A stretch of 11,233 nucleotides of DNA from Flavobacteriales bacterium (GTDB taxonomy: Bacteria > Bacteroidota > Bacteroidia > Flavobacteriales > UA16), in NCBI GenBank assembly GCA_030831885.1, contig JAURKF010000229.1, positions 1 through 11,233 of the forward strand, given 5' to 3'. Positions 1 to 6,537 of the stretch are shown here, piece after piece; within the stretch, counting starts at the first letter, position 1; the number at the start of each line of letters is the position of its first letter. The notes below the pieces were generated by a model that did not search any database, was not told the DNA's origin, and saw only the letters and a program-made list of their open reading frames with translations. The position numbers were made by a program, and so were the translations under genes.

Positions 1-962
1 AAAAAGCAGCTCCCAAAAAGCAGGCAAAGAAGGCTGCAGCTAAGTCGAAGCCGGCTCCTAAAAAAGCATCGAAACCAGCCAAGAAACCAGCCAAGCCCGT
101 GAAGAAGGCTTCTAAACCTGCACCTAAAAAAGCAGTGAAGAAGTCGGCTCCTAAAAAAGCAGCAAAGCCTGCAAAAAAGGTTGTTGTGAAAAAGGCAGCG
201 GCCAAAAAAGTTGCCCCGAAGAAGGTTGCAAAACCCGCTAAGAAGGTAGTGAAGCCTGCGAAAAAGGCAGTTGCTAAAAAGCCGGTAGCCAAGAAGGTTG
301 TAGCGAAAAAAGTAGTTGCCACAAAGGCGGTGAAACCTGCTCCCAAAAAGGCGGTACAAAAGCCGATTGCTAAGAAGACTGTGGTGGCCAAGGTTGCTCC
401 CAAGCCTGCTCCCAAGCCTGCTGCTAAGCCTGCTGCCAAGCCTGTGGCTAAACCTGCGGCAAAACCGGTGGCTAAGCCAGTTGCACCTGCCCCTGCGCCA
501 AAGCCGGTTCCAGTGCCTGCGGTAAAGAAAGAAGAAGTAAAAGTGGTTGCAGCTCCTGCGCCCGTTATTAAAAAGGAAGAGAAGAAGAGTATGACAGATG
601 TACGATATTCCGACAAGGATTTGAAAGATTTCGAGGTATTAATTCTCGACAAGCTGAAGATTGCGAAATCGGATTTGGATGAATTAAAGCAATCGCTTTC
701 ACATGAAGGCGATAACTCAACAGATGATACTGCTCCCACTTTCAAAATGATGGAAGATGGCAGCGAAACGATGAATCGAGAAGAATTGTCTCAATTGGCT
801 GCACGTCAGGAGAAATTCATCGTGAACCTCGAAAATGCTTTATTGCGCATTAAAAACAAGACCTACGGTATTTGCCGCGTTACCGGAAAATTGATTCCAA
901 AAGAGCGCCTGCGCCTCGTGCCTCACGCCACGTTGAGCATCGAAGCGAAGAATATGCAATAA
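1..962 (+). CDS. TraR/DksA-family regulator with long Lys/Ala/Pro-rich N-terminal extension (5' partial)
   Basis: The frame is open from the first complete codon at position 3 to TAA at 960-962, so the start lies left of the window; 319 residues are visible. The last ~124 residues (from the ATG at 591) resemble the TraR/DksA family, whose members bind RNA polymerase through its secondary channel and modulate initiation. They form a charged helical region ending in a YGICRVTGKLIPKERLR-type zinc-finger module. Only the first of the four family cysteines is present; the equivalents of the other three are Thr, Ser and Ala. The preceding ~196 visible residues are almost only Lys, Ala, Pro and Val in PAKK, PKKA and KPAA units. 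There is no acidic residue until a KKEE stretch near 525, like histone H1 or AlgP tails. The GTG at 99 is merely an in-frame valine codon. The family call is firm; the role of the tail is inference, probably nucleic-acid binding. Confidence 0.85.
   Translation, partial: KAAPKKQAKKAAAKSKPAPKKASKPAKKPAKPVKKASKPAPKKAVKKSAPKKAAKPAKKVVVKKAAAKKVAPKKVAKPAKKVVKPAKKAVAKKPVAKKVVAKKVVATKAVKPAPKKAVQKPIAKKTVVAKVAPKPAPKPAAKPAAKPVAKPAAKPVAKPVAPAPAPKPVPVPAVKKEEVKVVAAPAPVIKKEEKKSMTDVRYSDKDLKDFEVLILDKLKIAKSDLDELKQSLSHEGDNSTDDTAPTFKMMEDGSETMNREELSQLAARQEKFIVNLENALLRIKNKTYGICRVTGKLIPKERLRLVPHATLSIEAKNMQ
3..590 (+). repeat. Low-complexity coding repeat: KPAA/PAKK units
   Basis: This segment encodes the basic tail of the DksA-family protein. 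The units are degenerate at DNA level: Lys is written both AAA and AAG, and Ala and Pro use several codons. The repeat is therefore kept mainly at protein level and is not a fresh tandem duplication. The most regular part is about 400-480, where an AAGCCTGCT-like nonamer recurs with synonymous changes. The left border is outside the window. Confidence 0.75.
572..593 (+). promoter_or_regulatory. Possible internal translation start (ATG 591) for the DksA domain alone
   Basis: An in-frame ATG at 591-593 sits exactly at the border between the basic tail and the DksA-like domain. It follows a purine-rich stretch with GGAAG at 575-579, about 11 nt upstream. Starting here would give a 123-residue protein, close to the usual size of short TraR/DksA proteins. 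The purine run also encodes KKEEKK, so the ribosome-binding resemblance may be accidental. Confidence 0.25.
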
Positions 963-984
963 TTAGAAGCGAAAACGTAAGAGT

Positions 985-1019
985 GAAACCGGAGTCTTCG
1001 GACTCCGATTTCGTTTTTT
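985..1019 (+). terminator. Intrinsic terminator after the DksA-family gene
   Basis: A 7-bp GC-rich stem (CGGAGTC/GACTCCG, 990-996 with 1001-1007) is closed by a TTCG tetraloop. The stem continues, after one C-A mismatch, with four more pairs (985-988 with 1009-1012). A run of six T (1014-1019) follows. It lies 22 nt after the stop codon of the DksA-family gene and ends only 10 nt before the TTG start of lspA. Confidence 0.9.
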
Positions 1020-1029
1020 ATATCCAACC

Positions 1030-1713
1030 TTGAAAAAAGCCCTTCTCACCATTTTTACTGTGCTCATCCTAGATCAAATGCTTAAGATCTGGGTAAAGCT
1101 TAATTTTCACTATGGAGAAAGTAAGGCCCTAATTCCGGGCTGGTTTGATTTGCAGTTTGTAGAAAACCCGGGAATGGCTTTCGGCTGGATGATTCCCGGC
1201 GATGCAGGTAAGCTCACCCTTAGCATTTTTCGTCTGTTGGTTGTGTCTGGAATTGCATGGTATCTCTATCGCTTGATTAGGGAGAAAGCTCACTGGGGAT
1301 ACGTCGTCTGTGTAAGTATGATTGTGGCGGGAGCTATGGGTAATATCATCGATAGCATGGCCTACGGACTGATGGTCGACCGCGGATCCAAGTATGATGT
1401 AGAGTTCAATGATTATACGATGTATTTCGGTAAGGCCGAGTTGAACTATGAAGGCTATGCAAAACCCCTGATGGGCAATGTCGTGGATATGTTTCACATT
1501 ACCGCTCGCTGGCCGTGGGGCGAATATCACGAACGTTCGGAGATATTTCCTCCCATTTTCAATATTGCTGATGCCAGCATTACAATTGGGATTATACTGA
1601 TTTTGCTTTTCCAGCGAAGATTTTTTCCCAAGAAAGAAAGGGAACAAGAGGGTGAATCGGTAGTCGTCGAAAATTCTGTGAGCTCGGGAGATTCACAACC
1701 GGCAGAGCTCTAA
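1030..1713 (+). CDS. lspA: Lipoprotein signal peptidase (signal peptidase II)
   Basis: This inner-membrane aspartyl protease removes the signal peptide of prolipoproteins after lipidation of the +1 cysteine. The 227-residue product has a first membrane segment with LDQMLKIWVK (residues 14-23), a VENPGMAFG motif (44-52), GNIID (104-108), GNVVD (149-153) and FNIADASI (177-184). Asp153 and Asp181 match the catalytic pair. About 40 residues sit between GNIID and GNVVD, and a ~28-residue charged tail follows the last helix; E. coli LspA has 164 residues. I chose the TTG at 1030 because the conserved first helix begins there: no ATG or GTG lies upstream in frame before the TAG at 964, and the next ATG (1078) would remove part of the helix. 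No Shine-Dalgarno is evident. The 3' end overlaps the convergent murI by 21 bp. Confidence 0.95.
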   Translation: MKKALLTIFTVLILDQMLKIWVKLNFHYGESKALIPGWFDLQFVENPGMAFGWMIPGDAGKLTLSIFRLLVVSGIAWYLYRLIREKAHWGYVVCVSMIVAGAMGNIIDSMAYGLMVDRGSKYDVEFNDYTMYFGKAELNYEGYAKPLMGNVVDMFHITARWPWGEYHERSEIFPPIFNIADASITIGIILILLFQRRFFPKKEREQEGESVVVENSVSSGDSQPAEL

Positions 1714-2496
1714 ATGAATTTCCTGTTTGAAGAAAATGTTTGTAGCAGCTTCAAAGGCTTGCGTGTAATCGGAAACGAAAAATTCGTTTTCGTGCGATCG
1801 GTGGGAGCTTAGAAGATTCTCTTTCTCCAGTATTCCCTTTAGTTTGCGCGCTACCACCTCGGCCGAGTCGAAGAGTTTTACTTTTCCTTTGAAGAAGGTG
1901 TCAATTTCTTTTTTAATCAAAGGATAGTGGGTGCAAGCCAAGACGAGGCCATCGATATTGTTCAACATTTCGTTGCTGAGATACTCGTTCAATACCGCTG
2001 CGCTGATGGTGTTGTTGTAAAACCCTTCCTCAATCATCGATGCTAATAGCGGTGTAGCCAATGCACTGAATGCAAGGTCTGGTTTGCGCCGTGAAAATTT
2101 TTCCTGATATACACCGCTCGCTACAGTTGTTTTGGTGGCAATGATTCCAACTTTGTGAATGCTTTCGTCGGCAATCACTTCTTCTATCATCGGGTCAATC
2201 ACATTGATTACAGGCACGGATCCTCTGTAAGTATCACGCAGAGCTTCGTAAGCTGCTGCCGATGCTGTATTGCATGCAATGACGATGGCTTTGCATTTTT
2301 TCTCATCCAGCAAGAAGCGTGTTATAGTGATTGCATATTCGGCAATGAGCTCTTTCGACTTGTCGCCATAGGGCAGGTGAGCAGTATCTCCAAAATAGAC
2401 CAGTGATTCATGGGGCAGCAAGTGTTGTATTGCACGTGCAACCGTAAGTCCACCAATACCTGAGTCGAAAATGCCTATAGGTTGTTCGTTGCTCAT
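1693..2496 (-). CDS. murI: Glutamate racemase
   Basis: This cytoplasmic enzyme interconverts L- and D-glutamate to supply D-Glu for peptidoglycan precursors, without a cofactor. The product has 267 residues, the usual length. Visible motifs are GIFDSGIGGLT (residues 8-18, with Asp11 and Ser12), YFGDTAHLPYG (34-44), ACNTAS with catalytic Cys75 (74-79) and ACTHYP with catalytic Cys188 (187-192). These two cysteines are the acid/base pair of the family. The ATG at 2496 has no Shine-Dalgarno and lies only 6 nt after the T-run of the terminator that follows the second skp gene. murI therefore either depends on read-through of that hairpin or has a promoter hidden in upstream coding sequence. Its last seven codons overlap the end of convergent lspA. 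Confidence 0.96.
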   Translation of the reverse strand: MSNEQPIGIFDSGIGGLTVARAIQHLLPHESLVYFGDTAHLPYGDKSKELIAEYAITITRFLLDEKKCKAIVIACNTASAAAYEALRDTYRGSVPVINVIDPMIEEVIADESIHKVGIIATKTTVASGVYQEKFSRRKPDLAFSALATPLLASMIEEGFYNNTISAAVLNEYLSNEMLNNIDGLVLACTHYPLIKKEIDTFFKGKVKLFDSAEVVARKLKGILEKENLLSSHRSHENEFFVSDYTQAFEAATNIFFKQEIHLELCRL

Positions 2497-2502
2497 CGGT
2501 CT

Positions 2503-2532
2503 AAAAATAAGGCCCGGAAATATCCGGGCCTT
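2503..2532 (-). terminator. Intrinsic terminator after the second skp gene, just before murI
   Basis: A 10-bp perfect stem (AAGGCCCGGA 2509-2518 with TCCGGGCCTT 2523-2532) has a 4-nt loop. On the minus strand it is followed by a TTATTTTT-like run (rc of 2503-2510). It lies 19 bp past the skp stop codon and ends the long envelope-assembly block. The plus-strand side is also T-rich (2531-2540), so it could work in both directions, but only the minus-strand side has a gene reading into it. Confidence 0.88.
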
Positions 2533-2551
2533 TCATTTTTCGAATGTTCGA

Positions 2552-3085
2552 TTATTTCTTGGGTGCTTGTTTCGCTTCCTCTGTGAAATCAGGTATGCTC
2601 AATTTTGTACATACCAGTTTGGTGATATCGTCGCCGCCGAGGTATAGCATGGAGCCTGCGCCCGCGTCAAAGATGTACACATATCCATTTGCTTTAGATA
2701 CATCCTCAATAGCTTTCTTGGCTTTTTCAAGAATGGGCTCGATTTTTCTTTGTTCCTCTGCTGCTACATCGGCACTTGCTTGTTCCTGAAAGTCGTAGAT
2801 GCCTTGTTCTTTAGCCTGAATTTCCTTCACTTTCGTGTCGAGAATTACCTTTGGCGCGCTTTGTTCAGCTTTTTTGAAGTCTTCAATCATCTTCTCGTAC
2901 TCTGTGCGCATGGCGAGTAACGCCTCTTCATATTGCTTTTTATAGGTGTTGAGTTCTTCGTAGGCGGTTTTGTATTCGGGCATATGCTCTACAAGCATTT
3001 GTCCGTTGATGTGTCCTAGTTTTTGCGCTTGACCGGCGAGGATAAGCCCGCACAGAAACGACAAGAGTGTGAGTTTTTTAATCAT
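2552..3085 (-). CDS. skp: Skp/OmpH-family periplasmic chaperone, distal copy
   Basis: Skp/OmpH chaperones hold unfolded outer-membrane proteins in the periplasm on their way to the BAM complex. The 177-residue product has a signal peptide (basic MIKK, hydrophobic residues 5-17, likely cut near GQAQ at 18-21). A short beta segment KLGHINGQML follows, then a long charged coiled-coil arm (about 40-130) and a C-terminal beta part (GYVYIFDAGAGSMLYLGG, 134-151). That is the OmpH layout: a beta body split by a helical hairpin. An open frame extends to an ATG at 3145, but those 20 extra residues come before a good signal peptide, so I chose 3085. It is the last gene of the bamA block, 62 bp after the other copy, with a promoter-like element in the gap and a strong terminator after it. 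Confidence 0.88.
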   Translation of the reverse strand: MIKKLTLLSFLCGLILAGQAQKLGHINGQMLVEHMPEYKTAYEELNTYKKQYEEALLAMRTEYEKMIEDFKKAEQSAPKVILDTKVKEIQAKEQGIYDFQEQASADVAAEEQRKIEPILEKAKKAIEDVSKANGYVYIFDAGAGSMLYLGGDDITKLVCTKLSIPDFTEEAKQAPKK

Positions 3086-3128
3086 AATGGTATTGAATCT
3101 TGAAAAATCCGGCTTCGAATTTCCGTGC

Positions 3129-3136
3129 CAAATGTA
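3129..3136 (-). promoter_or_regulatory. Possible -7 element of an internal promoter before the distal skp gene
   Basis: TACATTTG on the minus strand fits TAnnTTTG, the -7 element of the Bacteroidota primary sigma factor. It lies 43 nt upstream of the skp start at 3085, in the 62-bp gap between the two skp genes. No TTTG-like -33 element is visible at the expected distance, so this is a weak call. Confidence 0.3.
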
Positions 3137-3147
3137 GGAATACAATC

Positions 3148-3807
3148 TTATTTATCCTTGCCTGTAGGTCGGCTGCCGCCCTTGGATGGGACAGTGTTTT
3201 TGCCGCCTGCACCGTTATTGGTACCTTTTGAATTGGGATCAGCTTCATTTTTCTTCTCGCCTTCTTCTTCGCTACCTTCTTCCTCATCGAGCGTTTCTCC
3301 GGGCTTCAAGCCCATCTTCTTCAATACCTTATCGCTAATGTCGTGCTTCGGGTTGGTATAAAGCATATTGCTTTGATTGGCTTTGTCAAACACAACCATT
3401 AGAGCGCTTGTGGATGCAACTTCCTGAATGGCCTCGTAAATCTGATCCTGTATTGGTTTTACCAATTCTTCGCGCTTCTTGAAAAGTTCGCCATCTATTC
3501 CAAACTTTGCCTTCTGCATGTCCTTGGCTTCCTGACGCTTCGTTTCTATTTCCTGTTCACGCTTTTGCTTCATTTCATCCGTGAGCAGAATTTTCTCTGC
3601 CTGAAGAGAGGTTACGAGTTTGGCAACTGTCTCATATTTATTCTCAATGTCTTTCTGCCATTGAGTGCTAAGTTTATTTATCTCCGCTTGAGCCTGCTGA
3701 TACTCCGGAACGTGGCTCAGAATGTATTTGGAATCAACATAGGCAAACTTTTGAGCGCAAAGAATGCCGGTGATTGCTACGAAAAAGCCGGTAAGGAAAA
3801 TTTTCAT
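3148..3807 (-). CDS. skp: Skp/OmpH-family periplasmic chaperone, proximal copy with acidic/Gly-rich tail
   Basis: This is the second member of the tandem Skp/OmpH pair, directly downstream of bamA (42-bp gap). The 219-residue product has a signal peptide (residues 1-18, likely cut before Gln19 in LCAQK) and the FAYVDSKYILSHVPEY start typical of the family (21-36). A long charged helical arm (about 38-130, rich in Lys, Glu and Gln) precedes the beta segment LMVVFDKANQSNMLY (136-150). Unlike the neighbouring copy it continues with a ~48-residue low-complexity tail: an acidic stretch (EEEGSEEEGE, 175-184), then Gly/Asn/Lys-rich sequence to the end. Cys17 is not in a good lipobox, so I expect a soluble periplasmic protein. 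It most likely guards nascent outer-membrane proteins for BamA; the role of the tail is unknown. Confidence 0.88.
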   Translation of the reverse strand: MKIFLTGFFVAITGILCAQKFAYVDSKYILSHVPEYQQAQAEINKLSTQWQKDIENKYETVAKLVTSLQAEKILLTDEMKQKREQEIETKRQEAKDMQKAKFGIDGELFKKREELVKPIQDQIYEAIQEVASTSALMVVFDKANQSNMLYTNPKHDISDKVLKKMGLKPGETLDEEEGSEEEGEKKNEADPNSKGTNNGAGGKNTVPSKGGSRPTGKDK

Positions 3808-3849
3808 GAAGCTAAAGATTTCTGATAAATATTCACTAAGGTAATGTTT

Positions 3850-6537
3850 CTAAAGTTCTCCCATATTCATACCGATGGAGAAGTGGAATTGCCCTCGAGC
3901 CATATTGGGAAATGAGGGTAAGTCGTCCAGTCGCCAACCATAGTCAAACCCAAGCAAACCGAACATGGGCAGGAAAATCCGAAGTCCTGTTCCTGCCGAT
4001 CGGTATAATTGGTAGGGGTTGAATAACTGAATATCGCTCCATGTATTGCCTGCCTCTGCAAATGCCATCATATAAATAGTCGCACTCGGATTGGTTGAAA
4101 GCGGATAGCGCAATTCCGCGCTGTATTTGGCGATTACCGGGGCTCCTGTATTCTGGTTGGGTGAGGTAAGAGTAAGGTCATCGTATCCTCGCAGATTTAC
4201 GATTTCACGGCCGTCGAGCAGAAATCCGCTGAGATAGACTCCACCAAGGTAAAAACGCTCGAAAGGAGTTAGCCCGAGTTGTTTGTTGTACGAACCGATA
4301 AAGCCCAATCCCACGTTGGTATGTAACACGAACTTGCGATCCTTGTGTTTATTCAGCGCAGTGTACCAATGTGCTGTAAACTTCATTTTGTAATATTCCA
4401 CTAACTTGAAACGCTCGTCTTGCGTCATGTTCACATAGTCAAACGATTTCCCTCCAAAACGTTCGGCAAAGAATTTATACGGGGGTGTTACTTTCGTTGT
4501 GAAAGTGATAGTGGAGCCATAGGTGGGATAAATAGGCTCGCTGGTTGAACTGCGCGAAAGTGTAAAGTTGTACGCGAGGTTGTTGGCAATACCATTCGAG
4601 AAATCTCCGAAGAAAGCGCGGTAGTTGTTTAGAATGAATTTTTGATATGATATACCCGTGTACAACACGAAGTAGTCGTCGGGCCGTTGAAGTCGCGTAC
4701 CAATGTTTACCGCTCCACCGATGACTTTTAGTTCTTGAAGATTCGGATTGTCATCACCTACCGAATAGTTTTCGCGCAAATAGGGATTGCTATCCAAATC
4801 GCTCTGACGAAGTTTCTTGAATTGTCCGTTGGTCTGTCTTGAAATACTAGAGGAAACACTCAAGGAAGTGGGCTTTTTTCCACCAAGCCAGGGCTCTGTG
4901 AATGAAATGTTGTAGGCCTGAAAGAAGGTGCCGTTCGAGGATGCGCTGAGTGCTAGGCGCTGACCATCACCGGTTGGAAGCGGGCTCCAAGCTTCTTTTT
5001 TGAAGAAATTACGCATCGAAAAATTCGTAAAACTCAATTGTAACGAGCCGACGACGCGACCGCCACCCCAACCCCCACTAAGCTGTATCTGGTCATTGGG
5101 TTTTTCCTCCAGAACATACTCAAGGTCAACAAGGCCCACATCCGGACGCGGATTGGTGCGCACATCAAATGCCTCCTGATTGAAATACCCCAGCGAAGCC
5201 AATTCACGCTGGGTTCGGATAATGTCGCTGCGATTGAACAACTCTCCGGGTCGGGTACGTATCTCTCGGAAAATTACGTGATCGTTGGTTTTCGTGTTTC
5301 CACTGACTTTAATTCTGCCAATTCGAAACTGCTTACCCTCATTCATGCGCACTTCGATGTCTATACTATCGGGATCCACAAGTGTTTCAACCGGAAATGC
5401 ATAGAAGGCAAGGTATCCATCGTCAGTGTAAAGTGAAGAAAGATCGACCCCTTGCGGATTGAAGTTGAGACGCGATTCAAGCAACTCCACATTATAGATA
5501 TCGCCTCGGCGTATGTTCAATACACTATCAAGCCTACCTGCCGTGTATTTCGTGTTTCCAACAAAATTGATATTACGGAAATAGAAGCGATTGCCTTCTT
5601 CAATTTTCATGTAAATACCTACTCGTTCGCTGTTGATGGTGTAAATTGAGTCATATACAATTTTTGCATTTCTAAAGCCCTTCTTGTTGTACTTGGCGAT
5701 AATCTTTTGTTTATCCTCTTCGTATTTCTCTTCAAGGAATTTGGAAGCCTTGAAAACACGCTTCCAGTCGCGCTCTTTTGTTTCTTTCATCGTTCGCTTA
5801 ATGGCGTCAGAGCTCATTACAGCGCGCATTTTTTTGCCTTTGATAAAAAGAAAATCTCGTTTTTCCTGCGCAATTCCAGCACCTTCAATAGCAATTTCTT
5901 CAATCTTGATGCGATTTCCCTTGTTCACATCAAACTCTAGTATGACTCCATTTTGTAATGTGGGGTCGGCACGTTCGGAAATTTTTACCTGTGCGGAAAA
6001 GAAGCCCTTCTCGATGTAATAGTCACGAATCGTTTTAATCGCATTGTTCTTTACGTTGTCGGTGCTGATGGTCATCGTGCGCAGATCGAGCTTTTCACGT
6101 AGGTTATCTGCCTCTGATTTTTTAATTCCATTGATAACGTATTTGGTCATACGCGGCGATTCTTTCAGGCTAATAACCAGAAATACGTCGTTGCCTCTGA
6201 ACTCTGCGGCGTATATGCCGATATCAGTAAAGAGCTTCTGTTTCCAGAGTTTTCGGATAGCGTCGGTAATTGCATCACCGGGGATTGAAATTTCATCTCC
6301 CTCTTGCAAACCGCTGAACAGTTTGATGGCCTGCACGTCGGTGTATTGAGCGCCAACCACCGAAATTCCGGCTATGCGGTAGGTGAGCGGTGCAGCGTAG
6401 TCCACCTGATTTCCAATAATGGTTTGACCCGGAAGGCAGGTCGCGCTACTAAATAAAAGTAGGAATAGGACGAATGGTGCAAAAGACCGAATCACTCGGT
6501 TTGAATTGCGACAATTGGTATCTATGAAACGCTTCAT
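3850..6537 (-). CDS. bamA: Outer-membrane protein assembly factor BamA (Omp85)
   Basis: BamA is the core of the machine that folds and inserts beta-barrel proteins into the outer membrane. The 895-residue product has a signal peptide with a long basic N-region (1-20) and hydrophobic core (20-33). Five POTRA-like domains follow, at about 52-127, 129-207, 208-315, 317-401 and 403-479, then a 16-strand-type barrel from ~483 to the end. The LRGY motif (782-785) corresponds to the VRGF motif of barrel loop 6. The third POTRA is longer than usual, with an extra charged helix around 248-280. The last strand reads FHFSIGMNMGEL and does not end in an aromatic residue. The ATG at 6537 overlaps the uppS stop (ATGA), suggesting translational coupling. 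Two skp genes follow. The E. coli uppS-cdsA-rseP-bamA-skp cluster is a parallel. Confidence 0.96.
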   Translation of the reverse strand: MKRFIDTNCRNSNRVIRSFAPFVLFLLLFSSATCLPGQTIIGNQVDYAAPLTYRIAGISVVGAQYTDVQAIKLFSGLQEGDEISIPGDAITDAIRKLWKQKLFTDIGIYAAEFRGNDVFLVISLKESPRMTKYVINGIKKSEADNLREKLDLRTMTISTDNVKNNAIKTIRDYYIEKGFFSAQVKISERADPTLQNGVILEFDVNKGNRIKIEEIAIEGAGIAQEKRDFLFIKGKKMRAVMSSDAIKRTMKETKERDWKRVFKASKFLEEKYEEDKQKIIAKYNKKGFRNAKIVYDSIYTINSERVGIYMKIEEGNRFYFRNINFVGNTKYTAGRLDSVLNIRRGDIYNVELLESRLNFNPQGVDLSSLYTDDGYLAFYAFPVETLVDPDSIDIEVRMNEGKQFRIGRIKVSGNTKTNDHVIFREIRTRPGELFNRSDIIRTQRELASLGYFNQEAFDVRTNPRPDVGLVDLEYVLEEKPNDQIQLSGGWGGGRVVGSLQLSFTNFSMRNFFKKEAWSPLPTGDGQRLALSASSNGTFFQAYNISFTEPWLGGKKPTSLSVSSSISRQTNGQFKKLRQSDLDSNPYLRENYSVGDDNPNLQELKVIGGAVNIGTRLQRPDDYFVLYTGISYQKFILNNYRAFFGDFSNGIANNLAYNFTLSRSSTSEPIYPTYGSTITFTTKVTPPYKFFAERFGGKSFDYVNMTQDERFKLVEYYKMKFTAHWYTALNKHKDRKFVLHTNVGLGFIGSYNKQLGLTPFERFYLGGVYLSGFLLDGREIVNLRGYDDLTLTSPNQNTGAPVIAKYSAELRYPLSTNPSATIYMMAFAEAGNTWSDIQLFNPYQLYRSAGTGLRIFLPMFGLLGFDYGWRLDDLPSFPNMARGQFHFSIGMNMGEL

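Noticed and set aside
3..590. Tandem DNA repeat or CRISPR-like array
   Set aside because: The periodicity comes from coding of Lys/Ala/Pro units; units vary in sequence and there are no unique spacers.
1129..1647. 172-codon open frame antisense to lspA
   Set aside because: It lies wholly opposite a well-conserved lspA, has no recognisable domain, and its composition is what the reverse of a membrane-protein gene gives.
3086..3145. Longer version of the distal skp starting at ATG 3145
   Set aside because: The extra 20 residues would bury the clear signal peptide beginning MIKKLTLLSF.
5684..6349. Several open frames of 77-111 codons antisense to bamA
   Set aside because: They overlap each other and the conserved POTRA coding region, so they are chance frames.
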